Assembly: GCF_000003855.2 (NCBI RefSeq)
Contig: NW_003101681.1
Location: 2,177,893-2,241,892, forward strand
DNA: 64,000 nucleotides
Direction: 5' to 3'
Origin: Blastomyces gilchristii SLH14081
Taxonomy: Eukaryota > Ascomycota > Eurotiomycetes > Onygenales > Ajellomycetaceae
Shown: piece by piece, positions 25,601-38,335 of the stretch
How the letters are laid out: each line of letters starts with the position of its first letter
How positions within the stretch are numbered: position 1 is the first letter of the stretch
The notes under the pieces: model-generated
Database searches by the model: none
Seen by the model: only the letters and a program-made list of their open reading frames with translations
Told to the model about the DNA's origin: nothing
Made by a program: the position numbers and the translations under genes

Positions 25601-28600
25601 ACACACAAACAGCTGCGATCTGATTCGTGGGCAATTTTGGCTTTCCCATGCAATGTGGCTTGTTGCTATGACCTCTCTTTTCCACGTAGCCCGCAAATAT
25701 TCGCACGAGAATATCGTCGTTCCGCGTCCTTCATGAGTACGTACGCCCACAAGGAACTTCTCAGCCCTCATGCGTACAAGCTCATGGCGCATATGAACGA
25801 ATCCTCCTTAAAGCCAAGAGGTCATTACATCGAGGCATGAGACAAGTGGTAAGATGTGGCGAGGGTGCCAATGCCTCATGGGGTTTGCAGATTTGAAAAT
25901 CAAGTGCAGGGTAGCATCAGAATCCCTTGCTGGTCGTTCGTCGTGTAAAAAAGACCTTTTTTTGGAGTCCCTGAGCTATACGGGAGGCGCCGTTTTCCTT
26001 CTGGCCACTTGCTTCCAAATTGTTAACGCCCGCGCAGGATTCTGGGGGAATGTTTCCTAAAAATGCCACCTTGTCCAAGCTTCCATAACAAGAGAATCAG
26101 GCTATTCACTTGTAGTATTGATAACGATTATTATCTGTTATCTTTCATTTTTCAACATTCTGATTTTCGATCGAAACCGCTGCCGCAGATAACCATGTTC
26201 TTTGATTCATACGCCTTGCCACTGTTATTGACATGGTGTATATAAAATCCTGACTCCTTTAGCGCCTTTATTGGCCAGCAACTTCACTTTCTCGATGTCT
26301 GCTGTATCATAACTAGGTATATCGAAAAAAATATGTGCTGTTGTGACGCTCATTCGCGAGGCAAAGGTCTCAGGCGCATCGGGTTCCTGCGAGGATAGTT
26401 TCCTAGAGTTTTGCAGGATGTTGCTTATCAATGCACTGTAACTCATATTTCCACATCATGATAAAGTGGGAAGGCAGCAGTACGTGGTGGGATCAGTTCA
26501 TGCGTTGATGTTTTTAGCAGGGATGCGTTGAAGTCAACGGTCTTATTATCGCTCACGTGATTCTATAAGCCCTAAAAAGATACGAAAAGTCCTTCGATAT
26601 CATGGCGTTCTAAATGCCTTCTTCCTATTGGTGTTGATAACGCTTATCTTGCACCCTTAGATGTGAAAGAGTACAGTCTGCGCATAGATATCCTACGGAT
26701 GTTGATTGCGGCTCGTAGGCATCATCGCAGGCAACGCTTGCGGTGTCCTTTAACTACTTGAAGATGGGTCGGTCCGTCAACTTGAGCACCTGAGTCAAGT
26801 AGAGACTGTCCAAATATTGTCATATATATAAATCTACATGTGTGTATCAAATTTCAGATTTATTTCATAGCTAAATTTGCACCTGGAGTTGGACATGTAA
26901 CCACCCCGAAACATGTTCTATTTACCGCCTCCAGAGCCTCGCTTTTTGAGTATATATGCGCAACACTATTACATATCATATTACTACCAATGTACCGGAG
27001 TAATCCGTTCGATATCGAAGAAGGCGCCCTATTTTTAACTTTTTAACTCCTGCTTTTATCCCTGGAAGATCTATGAGCCAAAACATCCCTGGGTTGTTCA
27101 GCCCCATAGCTTCCACTTCCCATACCCTCTTCCACTAGCCAGCTATCCCAGTACTTGGTCAAACTGTACTGCAGCTCTGCTTAAAAAGAGGTTATTCAAT
27201 TAAGGGATTTCAACTATCGGGAATAGAGGACAACTCAATCAATATTCTACTATGAATAACTCAATGTGAGGTGCAAGGTCAGGAATTTCGGTCCTCGTGT
27301 ATCTAGTACAGTTCGTCCGTGAATCGAAGGCATATGCATATGCTTGTGCTAAAGCATGAATCCTCGGGGATAGTCGCGTGGAAGCAAGGGTGGATATAAT
27401 TTCCCAGCTCATAGTAGCTCAGATAAAAGCCCCTTGAAAAGAAACGAGGGGGAATCCATGTTCAGCCCAGATCAGATACCGTCCTTTGGCATCAACGTGG
27501 CTGGACCGAACGCTACTCATGTTGGAAGAACATCTTGGTGACAGTGGCTATCCAGCTTAAGCTCAATGCATACCTCATTGTAAGATACTGGCAGTGTCTT
27601 AACGGGTGTTATTTGCATATTTTATTCCTCATAGTTTGAATGGATATGCAGATTATGATGCAGCTGTGCGTAGACCTCGGTAGGGAAAAAGAAAAAGAAA
27701 AAAAAGAATGGAGCCACTTATGCAGATAACCGTATGATTTATTCCACAGAGCGACACCAAAGAACAACAAAAGAACAGCAAAAAGCCTTCAATTTCATCA
27801 TATAGAGGGATGTGGTATTAATTATGATCATTTATATGCCGATCCTTGGAAGCTTACAATCTAATCCGGGGGCTTCAGCTGGCCAAGGGGTGAAGGTCGA
27901 CACAACGAGACATACGCTGCGTACAGCATGCACAGTAACTACCTCTACTGTAAATGTCTAGGTAGTTAAGCACTAAGTCATCCATATATCACCAGTACAC
28001 AGGGACTCTGTAAAATTGCACAGCAGGTGTGACAAATATCTATATCTATCCAAACGATGTGGGATGAGATGGGCCCTTGAAATATACACCGCAGAACGCA
28101 TGACGTCTACGTACTGTATAACTTGTGCCTCAGGTAGGCGACACTTATTCTACATAATGGGATGCGGGGGAGTGAAATGGGGATCAAAAAAATTGGCCGT
28201 ATGATAGATAGTGTTGCATCTGAATTTTTTGTTCTCATAATCATTATCCAGACATCCCCAACGTGAAGAGGTTGATCGTGCCACGCTAACACAAAGATCA
28301 CCAGCAGCGGCAATGCGTCGTCTCTCCGCTGGAGGGAGAGCGGAAATATATTCGAAATGCGTAACTGATAAAATGCATGTTGTTTATATATGCAAGTAGG
28401 AGAAGAAAGCAATTGGACCATTATGCATGTGAAAATTCTCCACGCTGGGCATTTGAGACAATTCCACGAATGCCGCCATTGGTATGATTCCGTGCGTTGG
28501 CTTGCAGAGCTGAATGCAGCACACGAACTAATAATGCTATCAAACAGTGCTTTTTATCCATTATTGCGGTGAGGGGGAAAATATCATTTTAGTAAATGTA

Positions 28601-31600
28601 AGCTGAGTATTTTGAATGAATACCCAGCTTGGTGGATCAAAGACCATAATATAATTTGCTGGTGCGCCTTAGATAGAGACACCTCGAAGAACGCCTCGAG
28701 GAAAATTTGAGAGACACTTTTTCATGCGCGGCAGCGACCCGAGAGAGATCAGAGAAAGGCATCGAGAGAACAGTGGCTCAGGCAAACCAATGTGCACCTC
28801 GGCTGGAGATTAAATGCTGCATCTCTTTCGGGCGCCAGGAATGGGAGTGAAACCTTTCATTCTCATATGATATCTTGTTGTTCAAAGGGCCGGGTTGGCT
28901 GACGAGCTGCGGATTGGGAAGCTGCGCATATGAAGGGCCAACAGCTATTTTCCCGTCGCGCCTCGTCAAGTTGTTCTAGCCTCCCACAAGATGCAGGGCG
29001 ATTCCGCCCTTTTCCGGCGACTAAAGAGCGACGCGACTACTACTGGTATGTTGCAGTAGTGTGCATGCTCTCGTACTCCGTACTTCAAACCTGCCTTGCA
29101 AACACTATTGTGATATCAGTTGAAGACAAAATAACCGTCCTCTTTTGTAAAATAAATGGGAAATCGAGAAGGGCGATTCTCATTTTCCCTCCGTCCGTGG
29201 CACTATTTTATCTGAGGCTCTTCCTTCAATGCCCAGTCCCAGACAGATGAACGCAAGTAGTAAACGTGCATCTCTCTCTTCTGTCAGATCCAGGAAAACC
29301 CGAGTCGGTAGTAGTCGCTTGGAGGATCGAGGTGTAAAGTGGCCCGAGCTAGCGTCGGACAAGGAATCAGCGGGTAGTCAGGGATTTTAGTTAAGTCGTT
29401 CCGAACCTAGGCCAAGACTGCGCAAAAGTGACTTGGCAGCTCTCGTTCGCCAGAAGCCCATCTATCCAATTTGCGTGCGGTCATCTTTTGCCCAACCCAT
29501 GTAACCTAAGGGATGCACGCTAGAGAAGCCTAGCAGACCAGCCGCTTCTGACCGTCGAATCAGAAGCGCAACAGCGGGGGGGACGATGACGGCTCTCCCA
29601 TAATTGCTTTTCTAATTCCTCGAGCTTATTTCCACCCGCCAGCCCTGCGTCCATATTTTCGCCCCATTGCGCCATCCATCCAGCTGCCGTATCGTCCTCC
29701 TGCAGCCTGGAGAACATGGTTTCATCCAGCTGCTAGCGCAGCGAAGTTTTGCCCGCTTTTCCGCAGTTGGAAACGGTTCAAAATGGGACTTGAAGGGTGT
29801 AATTAGAGCACCCACTTCCTGAGACTGAGATGGTGTGGAAACATTTTACATCAAAAAGATGGCCCATATATTACCCTCAGATGATTGGAGGTCGTGCATC
29901 CATTTGGCGAAGGATTTGCTCGCAAATTGTTCCAATTTTAAATCATGTTTCTCCAAGAATAAGCCCTGTTTGGCAGAAAAGCCATGTTTTGCACAACGTT
30001 AGACGGGCGGATGGATTGTTTACTTACCACTCGCTAAAGAATAATAATAATGGAATTAGTGCGTGGCACAAGAGTCCAGCGTATTCAAATCCAGGTATGT
30101 ACAAGTGAGCATTTCCTGAGGAAAATGAACCTCGGGTTGAGCAATCTGGTGGTGGTACATATCTCGTGCGTACGAAGTAGTGTTATGAATGATGGGGAGA
30201 GAATAGGCGGGAGTCTGCGAGTTGGAGTTTCAGTCCTATATGCTGTCTGAACGGTGCAATACGATGTTGGTGCAGTCAGGAAACCCCACAAGGTGGGCAA
30301 ATGTGGAATCAACATTGTAAATTAATGATATTGAAGAGAAATATATACCTCTGCCTCGGCCTTCTTCTCAGCGGCCTCACTAACGCCCTTCTCTATATTG
30401 TGGTAACTATATTTCAGTAACTATATTTCGGCATTGTTTGTAAAAAATTGGAGATCTCATGAACACAGGAAGCTGGAGGTGAAGACACACTGGCTGATAG
30501 TTAGTAGCTGCAATTATTTTTAGAATTATTCTCAACAATGCGTCAATGACCTTAACAGTAGTATTCTCAGCCTTTGCCTAGAATCTAGTCAGTAACTAGT
30601 GTTTCATGCGTTTCCAACATCTCTGCATATCAAGAGTTGGAACCCCCGAAGCCCAACTCTTAGCCAGTAATGAAGGGAAATATGCGACGGGTGTATAGTC
30701 TTGCATCATTTTCATTGTTGCGAGTGTTAAAAAGCATTAATAATTCTTGATGCTCACTTTCTCTCCCGCCGCTCTGTCTATCACATCCATGATCAGCACT
30801 AAAAGAATCTTTTGTTATGCGAGTCATGGCCCCTGATCCTTGTTCCTTTTATGTCAGGGAATCGAAACTCAAGCCAACCAAGGCAGATGGAGAAATGATG
30901 AGGGTCAGAGTGAAGACGCATGTCTGGTTAATTGTTGGTTTGTATTTTGCTTCGCATCATTACACTCGAAGCTTATTTTTATTTTTTTTGGCGTGCCAGA
31001 TTCCTCTGACCACTTCCATAAACGTGATTTAACAAAATCCTCGGAATTACTTCTCTTGCACCAATAATGAGGGAGAGCCCGGAGAGCTGGAGGAAAACTC
31101 CCCAGCTTGGTTTGGAGGTGGGTTGGCAACCACCCGGATTCAAAGCTCTTCAAGTTTTCCTGCCCATAAGATAAGATATTTCCACAACGTAACTTGACAG
31201 GGATCAGCGGGAAAATGGCCGAGACGTTATGGGTCGGCGGCTGCAAAGAATCAAAAACAAAAGAAGCAAAAACAAAAGAAGGGGGGAAAAAAAAGAAAAA
31301 GAAAAAGACAACGAAGCCAATTTTTTCGTTCATGCCAAGTTTGAGAACTTGGCTGGTGTTGATCGCCATAGTTGGCACCACCGCCGCGGCCTTTCAGTCG
31401 AAAAAACTCTCCGATTGGGCGAGGATTTTTTTTTTTTTCCCTCTGTATCTTGCCACGCTGGAGGATGAGAAGTGGCTCAGTGATGGACCCATGCTGATTT
31501 AAAACAGTTTTAAGAATGGACCTGACCTGGAAAGGCAGCGATTGTTGTTTGGCGTACGGAGTAGTCAGGGATGAAAGAACCCGTGCTTGAGTGATGACGG

Positions 31601-32981
31601 ACTGATTCTGGAATGTTGACGGAAGCGGGGAGACCAACCAGTGCGAGCCCAGCCTTACTGAGCCCACAACGACTCAGTGCTCGCGTGTTTTGTGGCCACG
31701 CCCGCTTCGAGTTTCAGAATTCTCACTTGGCGCATCCGGTACTTGTTGGGAGGCGCTGGCCCGGCAGTTCGCCTGCTTGTCCATGCACAGTTTGATTCGT
31801 CCAGCGTCCAGTTGGTTTTGTGACCTGCTTGGGAAGCGGTCGCCCTCCTTCTCTGGCCTAGGTCAATCAATGGGAAGGGAGAGCAAAGGAGAAGATTGTC
31901 CGTTCACACATTTTCTCTCTTTTCATTCATGAGCAAAATTGGGAGATTTTTGAGTCATCTCTGAGATGAGATCAAGCAAGAATTGTGGCTCCCCTTTTAC
32001 AGTTAGAACCCATAAAAAGAAGATCGCTTTGCGTTCGTATTGATAATTTCTGGCTTCGAAATTTCAGTGGACTGCATGGGCTCTTTCGATTCAAACTATT
32101 CTCAGAAGGCAATAACAAGGTTCGCGTACCTGCAACAATCGTCAACGAGAGGTTGCAAAATCCCTCACACTCCCGAACTACCTTCCCAGATAACGACTAA
32201 AAGGAGCCATTCCTTAACTGATTCCACGGATTCCAGGAATGGGCCACTCGACGATCTCTTCAATCTGATTGATTGTCTTCTCGGTTCAACGGCAAGTTTT
32301 TTACCCGAGGCCGCCATCCACGCTAGAGTTTTTCGAAACACTCTCCCCTCCCTTTTTCTCCCTCTATTCTTCCCGCTGCTAAATCGAGAAAAGAAAAGAC
32401 AAGAATCGGATTGCGCCTCACTCGATGAGAAACTGTCATTGTCATTGATCAGCACTAGGGTTGGAATTCTGTTCCAGTTTAGCGCTTAATATAGAACCAT
32501 GTCTAGCGCCCTTTGAGAGGGACTGGCTCCATCAACCGGCTATTTATTCACAAGATTTTGGCAAGGATACCTCTGGCCAAGCCAATCAACGCAAGACTCA
32601 AGAGTCGCGAAAGTTGGTGGGGGGACAGGTTGGCTAGCGATTTCGAAGTCATCATCAAAATGAGCTCAGCGGTCGTCATGTTTCATTGCGATTATTATTA
32701 TTATTATTATTATTATTCTTCCATTATACTCATATGCAAGCGGAGCTTATGATGAGTCCTTGCGTGATGTTAAATACAGGTCAAGTGTTGGTTATACAGG
32801 AGGAAATACAGGTGTTGAGACCACGCCAAGATAACAAGAACATAGGAAAATACAAAGGAGTGACAATTAGATACATGCGATAATAACTTCCCAGCCCAGG
32901 AACATAGAGCAATTCATTGGAGCGATTTGTACACCTCTGTATTTATTAGGAACCTGAGGTGCTTGAGTTCCGGATTTAATG
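22653..32981. other. 10-kb gene-poor region
   Basis: Only short, mutually overlapping frames without motifs, signal peptides or splice-linked partners. Noted items: TTTA repeats near 22965-22985, TACTCCGTA words at 23434, 29074 and 31555 (the last as TACGGAGTA), T and A tracts around 31270-31440, and an (ATT)n run at 32693-32716. A 73-codon minus-strand frame at 26225-26446 looks protein-like but is too short to support. Confidence 0.45.
32693..32716 (+). repeat. (ATT)n microsatellite
   Basis: Eight uninterrupted copies of a TTA/ATT triplet. Confidence 0.9.
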
Positions 32982-33070
32982 TATCCCCTGCGGGTTTCGA
33001 ACCCACGCGCCTTGGTTTCCCACGCCAAGGTGCTACCGGGTGGCCGCATTAACCATTCGGCCACCGGGGC
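32982..33070 (-). tRNA. tRNA-like sequence, possibly class II or degenerate
   Basis: On the minus strand the segment has a D-arm-like TGGCCGAATGGTTAATGC (the A box of Leu/Ser-type tRNAs), a strong internal stem-loop (CCTTGG ... CCAAGG) and a perfect T-arm, GTGGG TTCGAAA CCCGC (B box GGTTCGAAACC). The A-to-B box distance suits a tRNA with a long variable arm or an intron. However, the 5' GCCCCGG does not pair well with the 3' AGGGGAT, so I cannot complete the acceptor stem or name the anticodon. Either a tRNA with an intron that I folded wrongly, or a tRNA pseudogene. Confidence 0.5.
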
Positions 33071-33631
33071 GTTTCATTGCGATGCAACGCTGGGAAGAAT
33101 AATTGCCGGCTAGCTATCAATCAAGATCATTTCCCGCTCGGACGTAAGAGTGGGCAAGCTTGTAAACGGCTGTGGGAATTTTACTGGTCAGCAAAGATGA
33201 TCAATTCGTTTTCCTTCACGCCTTCTTGGACAAACTGGGTTGGTGCTCAGAAAATTTTGAAGGGCGTGGCAGTAAGCATTACAGCGACGTTCATTTTCAA
33301 TGCTGATTATGGGGCGGATGAGGTGACTTTTCCGGATTAAAATATGCCACTGGATTTTGTCCCTACTGCAACAAAGGGGCTAGTCTCAGACGACAAAGCT
33401 CGTGGTTTCAAGGACTTGAGATGGAAAATTGCCGACCAAGTAACCTATTTCCTTGCACAGTTCCAACTGTACCGATTGCGACCCCGGTTTCGCCGTTTTG
33501 GTGAACATGCTTCCATGTTGCGGATCACAGGGATGGGACGAAGAAGGGAGTACAAGCGTGTGCTTTCTCAGCGCACATACCAACCAAGGGAGGGATTCTC
33601 CAGATTCTTAGGGTCGATCCGGGGAGCTCAA

Positions 33632-33646
33632 CCCCCCCCCCCCCCC
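33632..33646 (+). repeat. C homopolymer (15)
   Basis: Fifteen consecutive C, a sequencing-error-prone run. Confidence 0.9.
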
Positions 33647-34199
33647 TAGCTTAGACAGGATTATTGAGCTTCTGCCCACTAATTTCGGGGGATGGAGCCC
33701 CTAACGTCCAGGAGGGACCCCAACCTTAGGCACCCCAGCCAGACTCTATGGCCCCTCGCACAAGTCGATGGAGGTGGGGGGCGAAATACACCCTTGAATC
33801 TGGTGAAATGCCGATGAGTCAACATAGAACAATTACAAACAGAATCTGTTATCTTTGGTGGTATCAGTTCCACAGCCACCTATAATAACGCAAAAAGGGA
33901 GGGAAATGGATTCGCACAAGGCGTTACGTTACACGCCCATTTCTTCCTGTTGAGCCGTTGCGGGCCCTTGCGGGTAATTAATGGTGTTTCAAGGACTCTG
34001 CAAAGCTTATAATTCACCACCCTGGTACGGTACAGAGTACATCGCGGCGTAAATAAGCTATCATTCCTCTCTTCGTTAGTCAATACGGAGTATGATGGAC
34101 TGAGTGGATACCTTACAGACCAACATCCTGCTTGCACGTGTTCGCGAGGAGTGCGCTTCGCGCAAAATCCGACGGACCTAACGCTTTGAACTTCCTGTT

Positions 34200-34201
<2 letters not shown>

Positions 34202-34240
<39 letters not shown>
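34202..34240 (+). repeat. T homopolymer (39)
   Basis: Thirty-nine T followed by ATTT units. No retroposon body was recognised on the minus strand. Confidence 0.9.
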
Positions 34241-34242
<2 letters not shown>

Positions 34243-37200
34243 TTATTTATTTTGTGAGTTTCCGTCGGAGTTATGAGTTATGTAAATACCCGCTCGCTCT
34301 AAAGTATCGCTGATTCGTTGTACAGTACCTGTGCATATTGTACTCGGTTAAAAATATAAACAAACATGTGACTATAGTAACTAACCCTGAGTTTCAATTC
34401 ACAGACTAACGTCAATTCCTTCCTCCGACAGAGCTGCTCTGCGTTTCGCTCTTGAGCTTGTTTCAGGCTCCGATATTCATGACGGTCGGTCCACGCCATC
34501 GGCCCCATGGTTGGGTAAAAAAGCGCGCCAATTCCAACCTCCAGACCCCACTTCTCACATGGTGGCTTTGTGGCGTGCATAACTTCCGGGAACAGAACCA
34601 AGGCAGCGAGCTAACGGCACTGTCGAAAAAAGAAATAAAAAAATAAAAAAAATCGATAATTCTCGCGCCCTTGCCCATTTAGTATATCGCTGGCCAAGGA
34701 CACGACGCGGAATATCCCCGTCCAAGGAGATATTAGCCGATACGGACGTGTGCACCTTACTTCAGTGGTGGACGAAGGTGTGGATTCTGGGCGTTTTGAG
34801 AGAATGCTTTTTCTCGGGCCTTCATGAGCTTCTTTGAAAGGTGAATGAAGCTCGGAGAAACAGCATATCGGATGTGTGGTTGGCCTTGTATTCCCTGAAG
34901 AAGCTTCTCTTCCCTGCTGAGCCTAAACCTGAAGTTGCAGGGTGTGCATGGATCTTGTGCAAGAGAAGCGCGAGAGACGCGGTGGCTGCTGGTCCATAAT
35001 CCTGGTGATCGAGAGCACCAGGGATTTATATGGGGCCTGGGAGCTCTCGATACGCAGTTTTCCCCGGAATCGATGATGCAGGGCTTGGATATTATTTTTC
35101 TTCTTGTTTCAGCTTCCCAAGCCGCTGCTCCAACAATGAGCGCTGTTTCTGTCCGACTGTTTAGCGTCACCTCCCTCATCAACACATGGTAAAAACGATA
35201 TTCAACGAGTGCTCTTGTTGTTGACTGTTCCCAAAACGCGAAAACCTACTTGCAGCCACAATAGTGCTCTGTACCGTAAAAGCAGCGCTTAATTTGTGTC
35301 CGGCCGGTGTGGGCTGAGCAAGAAGAGTGGGATACGAGACCACCACCAAATAATTATTGTCATGATAGGCGAATGGAAACGAGCTCTGACAAAAAACTTT
35401 CTTTTTTGTTTGTTCATTCAAGCTTCTTTCCACTTGGCTAATTTTTGGGAATCTCCCTTACTTTTCACATTGTTGTTCTTGAGTTCGGGCTGTTGTTATG
35501 TAGATGCTGTTTTGCGCTGGGAAGAACGAATGTTAGTCCTACGGCCATCTGCCATTAAAAATAAACATATAAGTTATATGTATTTTCACCTCCACTCGGA
35601 AGCGGGCGTACCGAACTAGGGTAATGATGACATTTTGCTTCAAGTTCAGAACCATCTCCCCCTTCCCCTCCAAAAAAGTCTGGATTTTGAGATGTGACCT
35701 CTCAGTGATTAGTGATGTAAAGTGATTGTTTTTTTTTTCTAACTCAACTCCCCTCCAAAACACGACGGAATAGAGCCGCCGTGTATAACTTCTTATCCTT
35801 CTAGCCCATGTCTCTCAATTGCTATTTAGCAAACCAACTTAATTATTATTCACGAAAATGTAAACAACCTTCTGAATATCAAAAAGATCCTCTTTCGTTC
35901 GTGTTGTCTTCAATTCCCACTACCTACTCCTCTGCCCCCCCGGCACCCACCACGATCCCTGTCATAGGTAAAAATTGCTTAAAGATATGCTTAGAATGAA
36001 TGCTTGCTTTGATAGAGAAAGTAGGGCTAGTAGAGTAGCTAGACGCTTGTTGGAGGCCCCGCGCCCGCCGTACATACGCTGCGTACATACAAAACCGGAC
36101 GGTGGGCCGTTGGGTTGGATGGGGGGGGAAAGGTGGAATCAATTCCCTACAATTATTTTCACTACCTGTGTAAAGCCATCCCGCCCCATGACAAAATGCC
36201 CGCACGCAGTACGCCCGCCTCCGTCTATCGACCAGCGCGCAAAAACGATAATGCGATGGTGGATATGGTTCTTGTTTGAAGTTCGGGTTTGCCCTGATTC
36301 TTTTCCCCCCCCTTTTTATTTATTTATTTATCTTTTTCCCATCGTTACCTGTAGTGCGTAGGCCTTTTGGGCGGGTACAGGAAGTTCAGATCGGATGAGA
36401 GATCCATTGTTTCGCCTACGCCTTATTTCTTATTTCTATCTCTTATGATGATGATTATTATGGGCAAACAAATCATAATGGATACGGACACTTAACCGGT
36501 GTTTGAGTATGGAATGTAGGGAATTTTTGTCTCCGTTCCATCCTCGCTTTCGCATCCATGCCATGCGGGCTCGCTGGACACTACTGGGCAGATGTGCCCC
36601 CGCGTTGGATCCAAGACTAAGAAAGGCCTGGTCCAGGCGTATCTGTACTACGCCGTAATTCTCCCGCTTTCCTTTCTTTTTTCCTAACGTTTTCTTTTTT
36701 TGCGTCGCGTCGTTCGCGCGTCTTTGTTTTGTTTGGGGTTTCCCCTTCGGAGTGATTTTCGGAGATAAATCAAACACAGGGCCTGGCCTGGCTGCGGTCG
36801 AGGAAATATGGGATATCAGCGTGCTTCCCTGAGAAGCTCGCCTCGCCAATCACATCTCCACAGCAGGCGTAGTTATTTTTCTGGGTTCCAGAATCTAACA
36901 TACTCCGCAACATTTGCGACCCTTTTTTCCTGATCTCCATCTCTCATCTTACCCAGTTCGGGAGGAGTATTCTGGCCTGCTGTTTAGTTTTTTAGTTGAT
37001 ATGTATGTTCCATTATTGTTACTATGTATGAACCCAAGGCTTGAACTGGCTGAACAAAAGGCGTTTCGGATTACTTTGGGGGGGTCGGGAGCGCCACGCA
37101 CTGCTACCTGAGGGTCTTCGTGAGGCAGGAGTCGTCAGATTCGCGGTGTAACTTGTCAGCGGTAGCACCGTGGGGGCACATCGAAGGCTTGGAAAGGTCC

Positions 37201-38275
37201 CGGATTAGGCATAGATTGGTCGGTGTTGCATATGGGGCCCGTTTTTTGCAGTTCGGATTTTCTTTTTCCTTACTGACGCTAACTAGGGAGGGCGAGGACA
37301 AAAGTCGTCGCTATTTTTGGGAACGGAAGTGTGGTGCGTGGGTATATGGTGATCCCGCTTCGTTGGGCGGGAAGGGGGGTAGGGATTGAGGTTGTGATAT
37401 GCCACGCCCCAAGAATGTTTCTTCTACTCCGTACTAAGGACAGCGAAAACTTGCGCACGCTGGTGAGGGTGCCAACCTTATCAGGCCCCCCCCGTATCTC
37501 GACGAAAAGGAACAAAATTATTATAAAATCAAACCGTTCTCATTACTCCGTATTGTCGCTCAAAGTTGCAATCACGCCATTGTTTTATTTCTCCGATAAA
37601 CGAGGGCTGAGCTTCCCGGCTTGGATCGACTTCCAGAGAGAACTGGACATATGTCCTGTAATTGGCCATCACTGTGGATGCACCCCCCGTCCTGGCTGAA
37701 AAAGCTGAGGCTAGGTTGACTAAGGAAGTACATCCGCGGCTAAGACGAGACGGTTCGCATCGCATGATCGGCCATGGATGTCAAACATACTTACTTTGCC
37801 AGTAGCGAGTCTTGGGCCGGGGGACGGCGACCGATGTTGACGATTTGATAAACACCGAGAGTTCAAGAATCCAGGTCCTTTGTTCCTCGTTTTACCGTGG
37901 AGATTGACGGCAAGAATCATGATGATACTGGATGACGGGCGGCATAAAAGCGGGAAGTATCACCGGGGGCGCAACTTGCATAGGCTCAAGTTTAAACCAG
38001 TCCTTGGCCACCCGGAAGTTGTTTTATAGCGGGCTTTTTTGTCTTTTTAAAGATATTCTGAGATATGATGACGTTAGATTGACAGCCAGCATCCATCCTT
38101 AGCAGGCAGCTCAGCTACGAACAATGGACTGATCATTTTTGAGCTTTTATTAGCTTTTTGTTAATGTATGACTCTTCGGCTGCGACCTGGCCAGTAAACC
38201 AACGTTAAGATAAACCTTCTGTTTTGTTTTGGAAATGCATGTGGCCACCGTGGACTGTGTTTGAACAACCTCCAT

Positions 38276-38335
38276 TTTGTTTTATTTTTATTTTTATTTT
38301 TATTTTTATTTTTATTTTTATTTTTATTTTTTTTT
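38276..38335 (+). repeat. (TTTTTA)n hexamer array
   Basis: About ten copies of a T5A unit. A second shorter array of the same unit lies in the first intron of the MedA-like gene near 42502-42530. Confidence 0.9.

Noticed and set aside
25370..25792. 140-codon minus-strand frame
   Set aside because: No domain, signal peptide or splice context. Several frames of this size are expected by chance in 64 kb.
26225..26446. 73-codon minus-strand frame that reads like a small protein
   Set aside because: Too short and without any recognised motif or conserved context.
34757..35185. 142-codon minus-strand frame with a helical-looking C-terminus
   Set aside because: Interesting charged tail but no homology recognised and no upstream exon found. 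Length within chance expectation.
36436..36849. 137-codon minus-strand frame, Lys-rich
   Set aside because: Lys-rich part comes from a low-complexity T tract on the + strand. No other support.
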